Below are positions 23,901 through 34,000 of a stretch of 64,000 nucleotides of DNA, piece by piece. A model generated the notes under the pieces. That model saw nothing but the letters and a program-made list of their open reading frames with translations, ran no database searches and was not told the origin of the DNA. Positions within the stretch are counted from its first letter, which is position 1; the number at the start of each line of letters is the position of its first letter. The DNA is from Halisarca cf. caerulea (taxonomy: Eukaryota; Porifera; Demospongiae; Chondrillida; Halisarcidae), in contig CAUJGJ010000440.1 in NCBI GenBank assembly GCA_963170055.1, positions 15,001 through 79,000 of the forward strand, given 5' to 3'. The position numbers were made by a program, and so were the translations under genes.

Positions 23901-26319
23901 CGGGAAGAAGTGTGTCACCTTTGTCGTTGCCTGTGCTTCAGATGGCAAAATGCTAAAGCCCATGGTGATTGTAAAGGGGAAAACATCAAAGTCCATCAAG
24001 AATATCCAATACAGCAGTAAGGAAGTTTGCGTTGCACATCAAAACAACGCGTGGATGGATAACAGGCTCATGTGCACATGGATCAAGGAGGTCCTTGTCA
24101 AATATACTAAGCATAAGCATTGTTTGCTTGTCTTTGACAGCTTTCGGGGTCACCTCATGGAGGATGTTAGTACTGCCTTGAACAAAGCCAACGTAACAAC
24201 TGTTGTTATACCAGGTGGTTGTACCAGCAAAGTGCAACCAATAGACGTATGCTTGCATCGCCCCATCAAGGATATGGTCCGAGGACAGTGGGAGGAATAC
24301 ATGCTACAGGCAACTGCCCAATCTAGCTCAATGTCTATACCTTCGCCATCGAAGACAGACATAGTCAATTGGATTGTGCAAGCCAATTCCATGCTCAATA
24401 CACGTGATGATTGTGTAAGGCAATCATTCAAGGTATGTGGCATCAGCAACCTTCTTGATGGCTCAGAGAATGGCATCATCCGCTGTGTGAAAGAGTTGCC
24501 TAATTTCGATATACCGTATGGTTCAGCTGCCCATTCATCTGAAGAGGAAGGAGACATTTTTGCCAGTGATGGTGACGGTGATACTGATGATTCGGAGGGC
24601 GATTCTACTGAATCATGATTCCGAGTGAACTTTAAACTTAATTTGTCAACTAGGCTTGTTCTGTATTGGTTGTGTTAAGCTACATAATGATTAGACCAAT
24701 CAGTATACATATATCTATGTTCTTGTTTTTCGTCATCATTTATTATTTATCCCTTGCATGGTTTTATCTTGTTTAACTTGATAATATTAAGAATAATTGA
24801 CATATAATCTCAAACTATAGCATTTTCACTCAGTCAATAATCTCAATGCATGAAAGCTGCTGCTCCTCAAAGTACTTCTTCAGTTTACGAATATGTTTTC
24901 TCTTTCTACAATACGCTAATTCACACGGTATCTCCATTCCACCGCGTTCTTTGCAATATCTTCTGGTACTTGTCACTTTTCCCATAATGGTGCCATCATG
25001 TGCCAAGAAGAAGTAAGACACCTTCGAAATTTCACGAGGAAGGTGACCGTGAACCTCATCTTCTGTTGTGCGGGTGATTTTCACAGCATATCTATCGTGT
25101 TCGTTGTCAGTATCTTGTTGACAATTGAATTGTTCATCCAAAACCGGCGTCCAGATATCCTGGTAAACGTGATAGCCACGCACAGCTGTTCGGATCTTCA
25201 ATTCAAAAGAGGACATTTTGACATACCAACACCCAAAATAAAAAAGTGCTCTTAGACTAATGTTTCATCAACATTCTAAAGATTCGTCGAAAAATTCTAT
25301 TTTTTCGTCAGTGGCAGCCATGTTGTTCATTCCTATTCTAATGATACCATATGACGAAATATTAGTGAAACAGTTAGTGACGAATTTTTAGAGCGGATAC
25401 GGTATGTATGTAAAAAGGAACTATACTCAAAGTAAGATGAACATACACAAAACAGCTTAGCAAAATTGACAGTAACATACCCAGTTTCCTCAACGACCTC
25501 CTTAGCAGTTTCTGTGCATACAATTTCTGTCAAAATGTCAATTTTCTTTAACTTCAAATAAGGTGGATCATTGTACCTTTGAGACAAGCAACAATGGTCA
25601 ATGCTACAAGTAGTGATGGTGACAAGCGATAGTGATGCTCGTAATGGTAGCAAGCACTGGTGATGTTTGTGATGGTGATGCTGGTGATGGTGATAAGTGA
25701 TGGTAATGCTGGTGATGGTGATAAGCGATGGTAATGCTGGTGATGGTGATAAGCGATGGTGATGTTGGTGATGTTGGTGACAGTGACAAATGATGATGTG
25801 ATGCTGGTGATGGTGACAAGTGATGGTGATGCTGGTGATTGTGTAAGTAATAGTGATGGTGTTCATTTAGCTGTAATGATGAGAAGGTACCTACCGACAA
25901 AAAAATGATTTGAATTCCTTTTGAAAGAGACTTGGGCTTTTGGCTAGTAGCATCTGCATGTGTTGAAGGCATGTGTAGACCAGCTCTGCACTGTCACTAC
26001 CAAGGAAGGTCAGGAGAGGATCTAGGAAAGCAAATTCAATGAAAACAGACTGATCTGCCAAGAACAACACACAACTAACTTTTCACCCTTTCATGGATGT
26101 CCTCATGCATGTCAAGTGAGTGCTGAGTTAAGTGAAGGAAAAGCCTGACAGCTCCCATCACTACTCCGCTGTTGGCATGACTCAGTCGGTCATCCAACAC
26201 ATTCAACATATCAATCATTTCTTCTTCGTCTGATGGTGTGTACCTCATCAAGACTTCCATCACAGAACACTGACCCCACTCATTGAATTCCTTCAGTCTT
26301 TGAGGAAACTAATTGCATG

Positions 26320-26365
<46 letters not shown>

Positions 26366-26839
26366 GTTCAGAAGGTAGTGTGTAATATTTCTGTTAACAA
26401 CTACACCTCCTTCTGATGCCAATATCTCATTGAGCGTTGCCAAGCAGTTGCAAACAACCTGTACATATGCATGTCAAAGCACATTGACAAGGCAACAAAT
26501 GTCCAGGCTGACCCAGAGTATACAGCACCTGAGGATCTTTATCTCTCAGCATTCGATAGAGAATATCCACCAGATTAAGGCCTGAAGTACCAGACACAGA
26601 GCACCAGAGGTCACTCAGCTAAGTACAGCATAGGGCAAACAAGAACTTACTGGACACAAGCTCTGGAGCAAAATAAAACAGCTTGACACAGCCCATGACA
26701 GCCATCCTACGAACATAAGGACTTCTGTCCTGAAGACCAGCCTTCAAAGGCTCTCTTATGTAGTCTACCAGAGTTGGGATCCTGAGAAGCATAGACAGAA
26801 ACTTGACTAGCATGCATATATGTGTGTCAACACACAAGG

Positions 26840-26909
<70 letters not shown>

Positions 26910-27494
26910 CAATCCACATAAGCTCCTCAATGCTAAGCCCCTTACCACAGGGTTTTGGTCTCCGGCATCTTTTGTGAGTGTATTTATAGTCAGTACGGCG
27001 AGATCAGAGTGGGAATGAGCATAGGTACAGATGTAGTGGTAAACCAATTTCTTTTGAACAAGGTTAGCTGTTGCCCCGGCCTGTGTGTTAAAACGAAGAC
27101 ATTTATAATAATCATTTTGGATAAAGCAGTGTAACCTCGACTAGGGTTAGGTGTAACCCAAGACCCCACGTCTTTCGAAGCCTGAGAGATGGGATCTCTT
27201 ACACAAACTGCACGAATCGTACCATGATCATGTCGCTGAAAAGCTTGGAGACGTCAACACCTATTGTCATATAAGCCATGACCTTTTGAACGGCCTGCAG
27301 GTACTTGCTCCCATCTCTTTGGTTTTCCGGTGAACGCAGAAGTGTCCTAGCAACGAATATCGGATCTTAAACAGTGTCATTCTTAAGTAAATGTTCACAC
27401 AAAACTACCTTAATTCATCCACTTCAGCTTTCTTGTTTGGTATTGAGTGCTTGACCTGTAATCCTGGGGACACCGAATACGTACTGGTCGACAT
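17978..27494 (-). CDS. AP4B1: AP-4 complex subunit beta-1 (adaptin)
   Basis: Large beta subunit of the AP-4 trans-Golgi sorting coat. Nineteen exons (minus strand): 27409-27494, 27223-27346, 26908-27080, 26651-26781, 26529-26581, 26364-26458, 26080-26297, 25895-26021, 25481-25576, 21524-21693, 21336-21460, 21110-21272, 20057-20130, 19227-19292, 19044-19170, 18853-18992, 18641-18765, 18214-18352 and 17978-18148. They sum to 2403 nt, 800 residues (human about 739). The adaptin N-terminal alpha-solenoid shows [45 protein letters not shown] and [14 protein letters not shown]. After a hinge come the appendage and tail with [19 protein letters not shown]4B1 is preferred over AP1/2 beta because of the short hinge and the [19 protein letters not shown] stretch. 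Intron 9 (21694-25480) contains a minisatellite and a pogo-like transposon. It is head to head with TMED2. Confidence 0.92.
18368..18592. repeat. 21-bp minisatellite in AP4B1 intron 17
   Basis: About ten copies of a 21-bp unit (AACATTGGAATGAGGATGGA plus G) lie between exons 18641-18765 and 18214-18352. Frames are open because 21 is a multiple of 3. Confidence 0.85.
19345..19552. repeat. CCATCA/CATCAC hexamer-trimer repeat in AP4B1 intron 13
   Basis: Dense mix of CATCAC, CATCAT and CAGCAT units next to exon 19227-19292. It reads as poly-His or Ile/Thr in shadow frames. Confidence 0.9.
19692..19759. mobile_element. 68-bp palindrome-ended micro-element with 10-bp flanking direct repeats
   Basis: A 15-bp perfect inverted repeat (TAGTCTGGCCTGCTA at 19692-19706, its complement at 19746-19760) surrounds a C-rich loop. 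The sequence AGTGGAAGCA is repeated directly on both sides (19682-19691 and 19760-19769). This looks like a very short MITE with a 9-10 bp target-site duplication, a length seen in Mutator-like elements. No coding capacity. Confidence 0.55.
19906..20032. repeat. ATC-rich trinucleotide repeat
   Basis: Imperfect ATC/CAT array with two copies of CAACACCATGATCATCATC, in AP4B1 intron 13. Confidence 0.75.
20230..20396. mobile_element. Possible pogo/Tigger-type MITE in AP4B1 intron 12
   Basis: The left end reads CAGTATATAATCCAACACTC. The complement of the right end reads CAGTGAGACCTCTGTAATCC and then AACACC. Both ends carry CAGT and TAATCCAACAC, and the interior repeats GGATTA and CAGATTA. Target-site duplication is not clear. 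Confidence 0.35.
21703..22636. repeat. 23-bp minisatellite in AP4B1 intron 9
   Basis: About 40 copies of a 23-bp unit (GGAACCACTCCCACATGTAC plus ATA). Variants include ACACGTACATA, CGCATGTACATA, CTCACACATG and one copy truncated to GGAACCATA. The array runs to about 10 bp from the 3' splice site of exon 21524-21693. At its other end it abuts the pogo-like transposon. Confidence 0.93.
22908..24618 (+). pseudogene. Pogo-like DDE transposase, single frameshift
   Basis: Two overlapping frames (22908-23627 and on to 24618) together span the pogo-type protein of roughly 570 residues. Residues 54-66 ([13 protein letters not shown]) resemble a SUMO-interacting motif. Residues 73-80 (GRKITDFF) resemble a PCNA-interacting PIP box, with Gly in place of the usual Gln. 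A CENP-B-type helix-turn-helix follows ([28 protein letters not shown]). The second frame has the catalytic core with [16 protein letters not shown] and [20 protein letters not shown], a DDD/E triad of the pogo type, and an acidic tail. The frames join at a six-A run (23590-23595) and need a one-base change or +1 shift. It could be a recent null mutation, an assembly error or recoding. The rest of the frame is intact. Confidence 0.85.
24830..25216 (-). CDS. HIRAN-like ORF carried by the pogo-like transposon
   Basis: A 128-residue intact ORF on the strand opposite the transposase, inside the TIRs. The core resembles HIRAN domains: [11 protein letters not shown], then [10 protein letters not shown] (compare the usual N-x-x-D-x-x-A-I pattern), then [12 protein letters not shown] (compare G-Y/H-x-P-R-E). 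The C-terminus is basic ([16 protein letters not shown]). HIRAN domains in HLTF/Rad5 bind 3' DNA ends at stalled forks. Function here is inferred only. No intron is visible. Start chosen as the first ATG of the frame, about 190 bp from the right TIR. Confidence 0.6.
   Translation of the reverse strand: MSSFELKIRTAVRGYHVYQDIWTPVLDEQFNCQQDTDNEHDRYAVKITRTTEDEVHGHLPREISKVSYFFLAHDGTIMGKVTSTRRYCKERGGMEIPCELAYCRKRKHIRKLKKYFEEQQLSCIEIID
25615..25866. repeat. GGTGATGGTGATAAGCGATG-type repeat in AP4B1 intron 8
   Basis: About nine degenerate copies of a 27-30 bp unit rich in GTGATG lie between exons 25895-26021 and 25481-25576. Confidence 0.8.
26323..26363. repeat. (AC)n microsatellite
   Basis: About 40 bp of AC in AP4B1 intron 6, directly against the donor of exon 26364-26458. 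Confidence 0.92.
26838..26907. repeat. (AC)n microsatellite
   Basis: About 68 bp of AC against the donor of exon 26908-27080, so on the gene strand the intron begins GTGTGTG. Confidence 0.93.
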
Positions 27495-27530
27495 ATTCTT
27501 TGAAGGGTAAAACCCTATTCATTATTAGCG
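27495..27530. promoter_or_regulatory. Divergent promoter AP4B1 / TMED2
   Basis: 36 bp between start codons (66 bp if the second TMED2 ATG at 27561 is used). No TATA box. A shared core promoter is inferred. Confidence 0.55.
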
Positions 27531-30486
27531 ATGTCCGTGTGTGGGCAAAACCTGAAGATAATGGAACCGCAGAAGTGGATCACTTTCTCTTTAACTCTAG
27601 TGTTTCTCTCCTTACTACCAACGGGCTTTACATTTTTTGTAACGGTTGAGCCTCATGGAGAGGAATGTTTCTTTGATAAAGCTCAGCAAGGAACGAAAAT
27701 GGCCTTAATGTTTGAAGTTATCGAGGGTGGTTTTCTAGACATTGATGTTCAGGTAGGTCTAGACATTGTATCCCTCATCAGAATTCAGTCTTCATAAGCA
27801 GTTTGTTCTAGAAATGTGTTTCGTAACTTTTACAGTATGTTCATGTATTAATTTTTAGTAAGTACACGGTTTGAGCATCTATGCATGTACCACATGCATA
27901 TTATATTCTAGATAGATAATAATTTCAACAGGAATATAGATCTTTGGTTTGTATGTATGTTTGTGCTTACACAGATATCTGGACCTGACGGTAAATCTAT
28001 ATATTCCGGTGAACGTGAGAGTAGTGGAAAGTATGCATTTGCAGCTCATATGAATGGTGTGTACACTTACTGCTTCAGCAATCAGATGTCTTCCATGACA
28101 TCAAAGACAGTCATGTTTAGTATGGACTTGGGGGATGCCCCTCAGGATTCCTCAGATGGTGAGGTCTATGGTGTCATGTATTGGGTTGTCTTAAGAAGTT
28201 GTTCTGTACTACCACTACCTCCTGCTGCAGTACACCACAACAAACTAGAGGACATGATAGCTGCTCTGTCTGCTGGTTTATCAGCTGTGAAGCACGAGGA
28301 GGAGTACATGGAAGTCCGGGAGAGGGTCCACAGGATAAGTTAGTCATCACATTTTCCTCATGTACCCTGTGTGTCTTGCTGCTCCTTCCCATGTACCCTG
28401 TGTGTCTTGCTGCTCCTTCCCATGTACCCTGTGTGTCTTGCTGTTCCTTCCCATGTACCCTGTGTGTCTTGCTGCTCCTTCCCATGTACCCTGTGTGTCT
28501 TGCTGTTCCTTCCCATGTACCCTGTGTGTCTTGCTGCTCCTTCCCATGTACCCTGTGTGTCTTGCTGTTCCTTCCCATATACCCTGTGTGTCTTGCTGCT
28601 CCTTCCCATATACCCTGTGTGTCTTGCTGCTCCTTCCCATGTACCCTGTGTGTCTTGCTGCTCCTTCCCATGTACCCTGTGTGTCTTGCTGTTCCTTCCC
28701 ATGTACCCTGTGTGTCTTGCTGCTCCTTCCCATGTACCCTGTGTGTCTTGCTGCTCCTTCCCATGTACCCTGTGTGTCTTGCTGTTCCTTCCCATGTACC
28801 CTGTGTGTCTTGCTGCTCCTTCCCATGTACCCTGTGTGTCTTGCTGTTCCTTCCCATGTGCCCTGTGTGTCTTGCTGCTCCTTCCCATGTACCCTGTGTG
28901 TCTTGCTGCTCCTTCCCATATACCCTGTGTGTCTTGCTGCTCCTTCCCATGTACCCTGTGTGTCTTGCTGCCCCTTCCCATGTACCCTGTGTGTCTTGCT
29001 GCTCCTTCCCATGTACCCTGTGTGTCTTGCTGCTCCTTCCCATGTACCCTGTGTGTCTTGCTGCTCCTTCCCGTGTGCCCTGTGTGTCTTGCTGCTCCTT
29101 CCCATGTACCCTGTGTGTCTTGCTGCTCCTTCCCATGTACCCTGTGTGTCTTGCTGCTCCTTCCCATGTACCCTGTGTGTCTTGCTGCTCCTTCCCATGT
29201 ACCCTGTGTGTCTTGCTGCTCCTTCCCATGTACCCTGTGTGTCTTGCTGCTCCTTCCCGTGTACCCTGTGTGTCTTGCTGCCCCTTCCCATGTACCCTGT
29301 GTGTCTTGCTGCTCCTTCCCATGTGCCCTGTGTGTCTTGCTGTTCCTTCCCATGTACCCTGTGTGTCTTGCTGCTCCTTCCCATATACCCTGTGTGTCTT
29401 GCTGCTCCTTCCCATGTACCCTGTGTGTCTTGCTGCCCCTTCCCATGTACCCTGTGTGTCTTGCTGCTCCTTCCCATGTGCCCTGTGTGTCTTGCTGCTC
29501 CTTCCCATGTACCCTGTGTGTCTTGCTGCTCCTTCCCATGTACCCTGTGTGTCTTGCTGCTCCTTCCCATGTACCCTGTGTGTCTTGCTGTTCCTTCCCA
29601 TGTACCCTGTGTGTCTTGCTGCTCCTTCCCATGTACCCTGTGTGTCTTGCTGCTCCTTCCCATGTACCCTGTGTGTCTTGCTGTTCCTTCCCATGTACCC
29701 TGTGTGTCTTGCTGCTCCTTCCCGTGTACCCTGTGCAGGGCCGCATTTAGGGGGGGGGGGGGGGGGGGGGGGGGAATGCCCCCCCTTGCAGATCTGCTGC
29801 ATCCCTAAACTTGTATCTCAACATATACACTAAGGGTTCCTGAAAGGTAGAATTTATTTGAAAATGGATGAAAAACAAGCTTTTATGTTATAATTTTGAA
29901 TTTTTTTTCTCAAGACCACTGTCACCAATCCCTTAACCCCCTTGAATTGTACATACATAGCATTGAAACCTACTGTATTATACCCCCCCCTCCCCACATA
30001 GTATTGTTACCTATAATACCCCCCCCCCGCCCAGTCTCTGTACACCTATACCGTCCCGTATTGTGTTGCCCCCCCCCCCCCCCCCCCAACATTTTAGGAA
30101 GCTCAATTTGCCCCCCAGCCCCGAATCCTGTATGCACCCCTGCTGTGTGTCTTGCTGCTCCTTCCCATGTACCCTGTGTGTCTTTGCTGCTCCTTCCCAT
30201 GTACCCTGTGTGTCTTGCTGCTCCTTCCCATGTACCCTGTGTGTCTTGCTGTTCCTTCCCGTGTACCCTGTGTGTCTTGCTGCTCCTTCATATGTACCCT
30301 GTGTGTCTTGCTGCTCCTGATGTATTCTGTGTGTTAATGCTTCTTTCCTACTCACTTGTAGTCAATGACAGTACGAATTCGAGAGTGGTCTGGTGGTCAG
30401 TGTTTGAAGCTTTTTTGATTGTCTGTATGACATTTGGACAAATATATTATTTAAAGAGATTCTTTGAAGTTAGGCGTGTCATCTAA
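27531..30486 (+). CDS. TMED2: TMED2 (p24 beta) cargo receptor
   Basis: Type I membrane protein of COPI/COPII vesicles. Exons: 27531-27752, 27975-28158, 28231-28338 and 30362-30486, giving 212 residues, or 202 from the second ATG at 27561, closer to the human 201. A signal peptide ([15 protein letters not shown]) precedes the GOLD domain, which has the expected cysteine pair (EECFFD and TYCFSN) and [18 protein letters not shown] coiled-coil stretch ([27 protein letters not shown]) leads to one transmembrane helix ([18 protein letters not shown]). The cytosolic tail [10 protein letters not shown] has the di-Phe COPII and basic COPI signals. Intron 3 is 2.0 kb of a 31-bp minisatellite with an inserted TIR element. 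The other introns are 72-222 nt. Confidence 0.95.
28350..29735. repeat. 31-bp minisatellite in TMED2 intron 3, main block
   Basis: About 44 copies of a 31-bp unit (GTGTCTTGCTGCTCCTTCCC plus ATGTACCCTGT). Few variant sites (GTTCC, CCCC, ATATACC, GTGCCC) recur in ordered blocks, suggesting unequal exchange. All six frames are open for up to 550 codons purely because of periodicity. Confidence 0.95.
29736..30142. mobile_element. TIR element with G/C-run ends inserted in the 31-bp array
   Basis: The left end is CAGGGCCGCATTTAG followed by about 25 G. The right end, complemented, is CAGGGGTGCATACAGGATTC then GGGG. CTGTG is duplicated on both sides (29731-29735, 30143-30147). Removing the element and one CTGTG restores a normal 31-bp unit. 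Non-autonomous, no ORF; internal G and C runs near 30000-30090. Confidence 0.75.
30143..30332. repeat. 31-bp minisatellite, right block
   Basis: About six copies of the same 31-bp unit resume after the inserted element, then degrade (CTTCATATG, CTCCTGATG). Confidence 0.9.
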
Positions 30487-30639
30487 GATTTTGTTCTTTA
30501 TTGTCCTTTGCTGGACTATTGCAGGTCACTATTTGTTCATGTGACATTTCATTCTACTCCTATTAACAAAGCTGACAAGTGCAAAACTATGTGCAATATC
30601 ACAGAAGTGATTGGTCAATTGCTTCTTTCCAATGGTCCC

Positions 30640-30946
30640 TCCATTGATGACATTGAAGGCAGGTACTGGAAGAACAACTTGTTTGTTTCCAAAGAGATCC
30701 GATGTGTGCCGATACAACAAGACACCCTTGTGAGCCGCTCCTGCTTTACAAATAGCCAGAGACACGCCGAGTATAGCATTGGCTCCTAGTTTCGTCTTAT
30801 TTTCTGTCCCATCCAAATCCAGCAGCACTTTATCAACGTCTCCCTGCTTAGGTTCCCTTTGATGTCGTAACTTCGACTTCAATGGTGGGGTTGCCGCGAC
30901 TGTCGAAGATCTCTCTTGCGTGCTCTTTACTCAGACGTTCTGACAT
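30640..30946 (-). pseudogene. Enolase pseudogene fragment
   Basis: The minus strand begins ATG at 30946 with the enolase start ([23 protein letters not shown]). It then jumps straight to [20 protein letters not shown] and [13 protein letters not shown]. About 60 residues, including the region that contributes substrate-loop contacts, are missing at the junction near 30846, where a stop (TAA) interrupts the first frame. The rest of the enzyme (about 300 residues with the catalytic Lys and metal-binding acids) is absent. No splice sites explain the gap. It is most likely a deleted, truncated copy. Confidence 0.8.
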
Positions 30947-31049
30947 TCAAAGTCTGAGCACGTGATGTATGTAACAGTCATGACACATGCTGAAAAATTA
31001 AAAGGTTCTCTCTGTTTAGTTTACAATAGAATACAGTCCACACAATGAT

Positions 31050-34000
31050 TTAGGGCATATTTAGAACATTAACAAACAATGTTCTTTCAATAACAATATT
31101 TACTATGTACTCATGCTGAAGACACATTCTGTGACGACCCTGAAAGAAGGGAAAGAGCATTAAGAGGTAGATTCAAACACACTTTAAGAACAGTAACTCA
31201 CCCCTACATCAATGCCCTTAGACGTTAATTCTTTAGGTACTCCTGAGCTGCTGCCGTAGCCACCTTTTGACTCCATCTGATTTTGTATTGAGTTTGTCTG
31301 AAAACAAAATTAGTAATGTAAATAACAACAAAACTAAAGCTATGCAAGACATATTTTGTACACACGTACATGCACACATTATGAATGCATAAACAAAGAG
31401 ACTCTCATTACAAGACTACATAGCCATCAACAGACCACTATACAGACAATAATACACAGAAAATACAACAAAACGGGTCATTAGATGTGCTAACCTTCGC
31501 CATAAAACCCACTACACACCAGCAAAGTTGCTGCTTAACACAAAAATATTTGTGACACTACATTTAGAGGATTTCACCTGTTCATAATTTCCATGGTGAG
31601 AGGCGGGCTATTGTACAAAATGGCTACCAGCAGACATTCTACAGTGCCTTGCTGGACAGACAATGAAATTCTAGCCCCATACAAATGTCTTCGGCTAAGT
31701 TTTCGTTAACAGGAAGCTGACACTCCAAGAGAAGTGACAAGACATAGAGAGAGAACACATCACCCAATATAGAGAGAACACACCACTCAACGTAGAGAGA
31801 CTCAGTGGTACGGACTCAATGGTACAGACTCAATGGTACAGACTCTATGGTACAGACTCTATGGTACAGACTTTATGGTACGGACTCTATGATACAGACT
31901 AGTGTTGCCACGATACTCAAAATATATCCTGTATCGCGATATTTCTACAGACGATACGATACATTGAGCATACTTCATGTCATGATACAGGTACCTATCT
32001 CTAGTAGGCTGTCCTGAGGAGGCTGCAATGCTGGTTGGTGCTTTGATCTTTAGCATAACATTGTGGTTTCATCTCTACACCTCACACCCACAGTCAGTCA
32101 ATCAATCAATCAATCAATCAATTAATTGATTGAATGAGTTGTTCGGGCATAGCAACAAGGCACAGAATGCTTAGCCTAAACTAGTGTCACCACTGCCAGT
32201 TTGTATTTGAACACCAGAAAAGGAGATGTCATGCATTGGAAGGTCTCTTATCGATAAATGTATTTGCACATGAACAAGTGATCAGCTAATATTTCTTTCT
32301 GATAACTCTGACTCTACCTATTTCGTAATATGCCGATATCGTGATGTATCATGATACATGTCTAGATAAATAAATATTATTGTGATACACTTTTAGCAGT
32401 ATCATGGCAACATTAGTACAGACTCTATGGTACAGACTCTATGGTACAGACTCTATGGTACAGCCTCTACGGTACAGCCTCTACGGTACAGACTCTACGG
32501 TACGGACTCTACGGTACAGACTCTACGGTCCACCTTATTTTCTTTATCTAGTATCTTCAGCCAGGAATCATTCATTTCTTCATTGAATTCATCCATTAAG
32601 TCTGTGTGGGCCTTAGCTGGTGGTGTAGTCATAGAAAGACATAGAAAGAGTCTCAGAACACATCACTCAATGTAGAGGGAACACACACTCAATGTGGAAA
32701 GAACACACACTCAATGTAGAGAGAACACACACTCAATGTAGAGAGAACACACCACTCAATGTGGAGAGAACACATCACTCAATGTGGAGAGAACACACCA
32801 CTCAATGTACAGAGAACACACCACTCAATGTGGAGAGAACACACCACTCAATGTGGAGAGAACACACATTCTATGCGGAGAGAACACATCACTCAATGTG
32901 GAGAACACACACTCAATGTGGAGAGAACACACCACTCAATGTAGAGAGAACACACCACTCAATGTAGAGAGAACACACTCAATGTAGAGAGAACACACAC
33001 TCAATGTGGAGAGAACACACCACTCAATGTAGAGAGAACACACCACTCAATGTACAGAGAACACACCACTCAATGTAGAGAGAACACACACTCAATGTAG
33101 AGAGAACACACTACTCAATGTGGAGAGAACACACCACTAAATGTGGAGAGAACACACCACTCAATGTGGAGAGAACACACACTCTATGCGGAGAGAACAC
33201 ATCACTCAATGTGGAGAGAACACACACTCAATGTGGAGAGAACACACCACTCAATGTAGAGAGAACACACCACTTAATGTGGAGAGAACACATCACTCAA
33301 TGTTGAGAGAACACACCACTCAATGTTGAGAGAACACACCACTCAATGTGGAGAGAACACACCACTCAATGTAAAGAGAACACACACTCAATGTAGAGAG
33401 AACACACCACTCAATGTGCAGAGAACACACCACTCAATGCGGAGAGAACACACCACTCAATGTACAGAGAACACACCACTCACTGTAGAGAGAACACACC
33501 ACTCAATGCGGAGAGAACCACTCAATGTGGAGAAAACACACACACTCAATGTGGAGAGAACACACCACTCAATGTAGAGAGAACACACACTCAATCTACA
33601 GAGAACACATCACTCAATGTGGAGAGAATAACACACACTCAATCATGCAGGGTTTCATTTAGAAAATTAGGCAAGGGGGACAAAACAATACTTACGAAAA
33701 ATATGGGGGGGGGGGTAAAGGGAGTGTGCGTGATAGCGCACCTTCTAGGAGGGTATGGGGGTATTTTAAATTTATACCCAAAGAGGTGCATTTTCAGATT
33801 CATTTGTGGTTCTCAAATGACATGATGAGATGACCAGATTTCTAGTGCTGATCTGACACTAAGCACCTATACGTATATATAATATCAGGGTTCTATCTAG
33901 GATTAACTTTTTGGCGGGAAGCTTCAGTATTTCATGTCTGCTGTGCAAGACATGCCGGTAGTTTCATATGTATGCACATGGTATCATAATGTCTATAAAA

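Larger units (their letters stand above)
22646..25402 (+). mobile_element. Pogo-like (CENP-B/Tigger class) DNA transposon with second ORF
   Basis: The element is 2757 bp with 25-bp terminal inverted repeats at 22646-22670 and 25378-25402 that differ at one position (start CCGTACCCGCTCTAAAAATT versus CCGTATCCGCTCTAAAAATT). It is flanked by TA on both sides (22644-22645, 25403-25404), the Tc1/mariner-pogo target. Subterminal regions repeat TCTAA...TTCGTCA several times at each end, likely transposase sites. It carries a plus-strand transposase and a convergent minus-strand HIRAN-like ORF. It lies in AP4B1 intron 9, opposite in sense to the host gene. Confidence 0.92.

Noticed and set aside
28174..29833. 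ORFs up to 550 codons (Cys/Pro-rich or His/Arg-rich) on both strands
   Set aside because: All six frames are open because of the 31-bp period; TMED2 exons splice across it.
30529..30882. Functional enolase gene
   Set aside because: Internal deletion of about 60 residues, a stop at the junction and absence of most of the enzyme.
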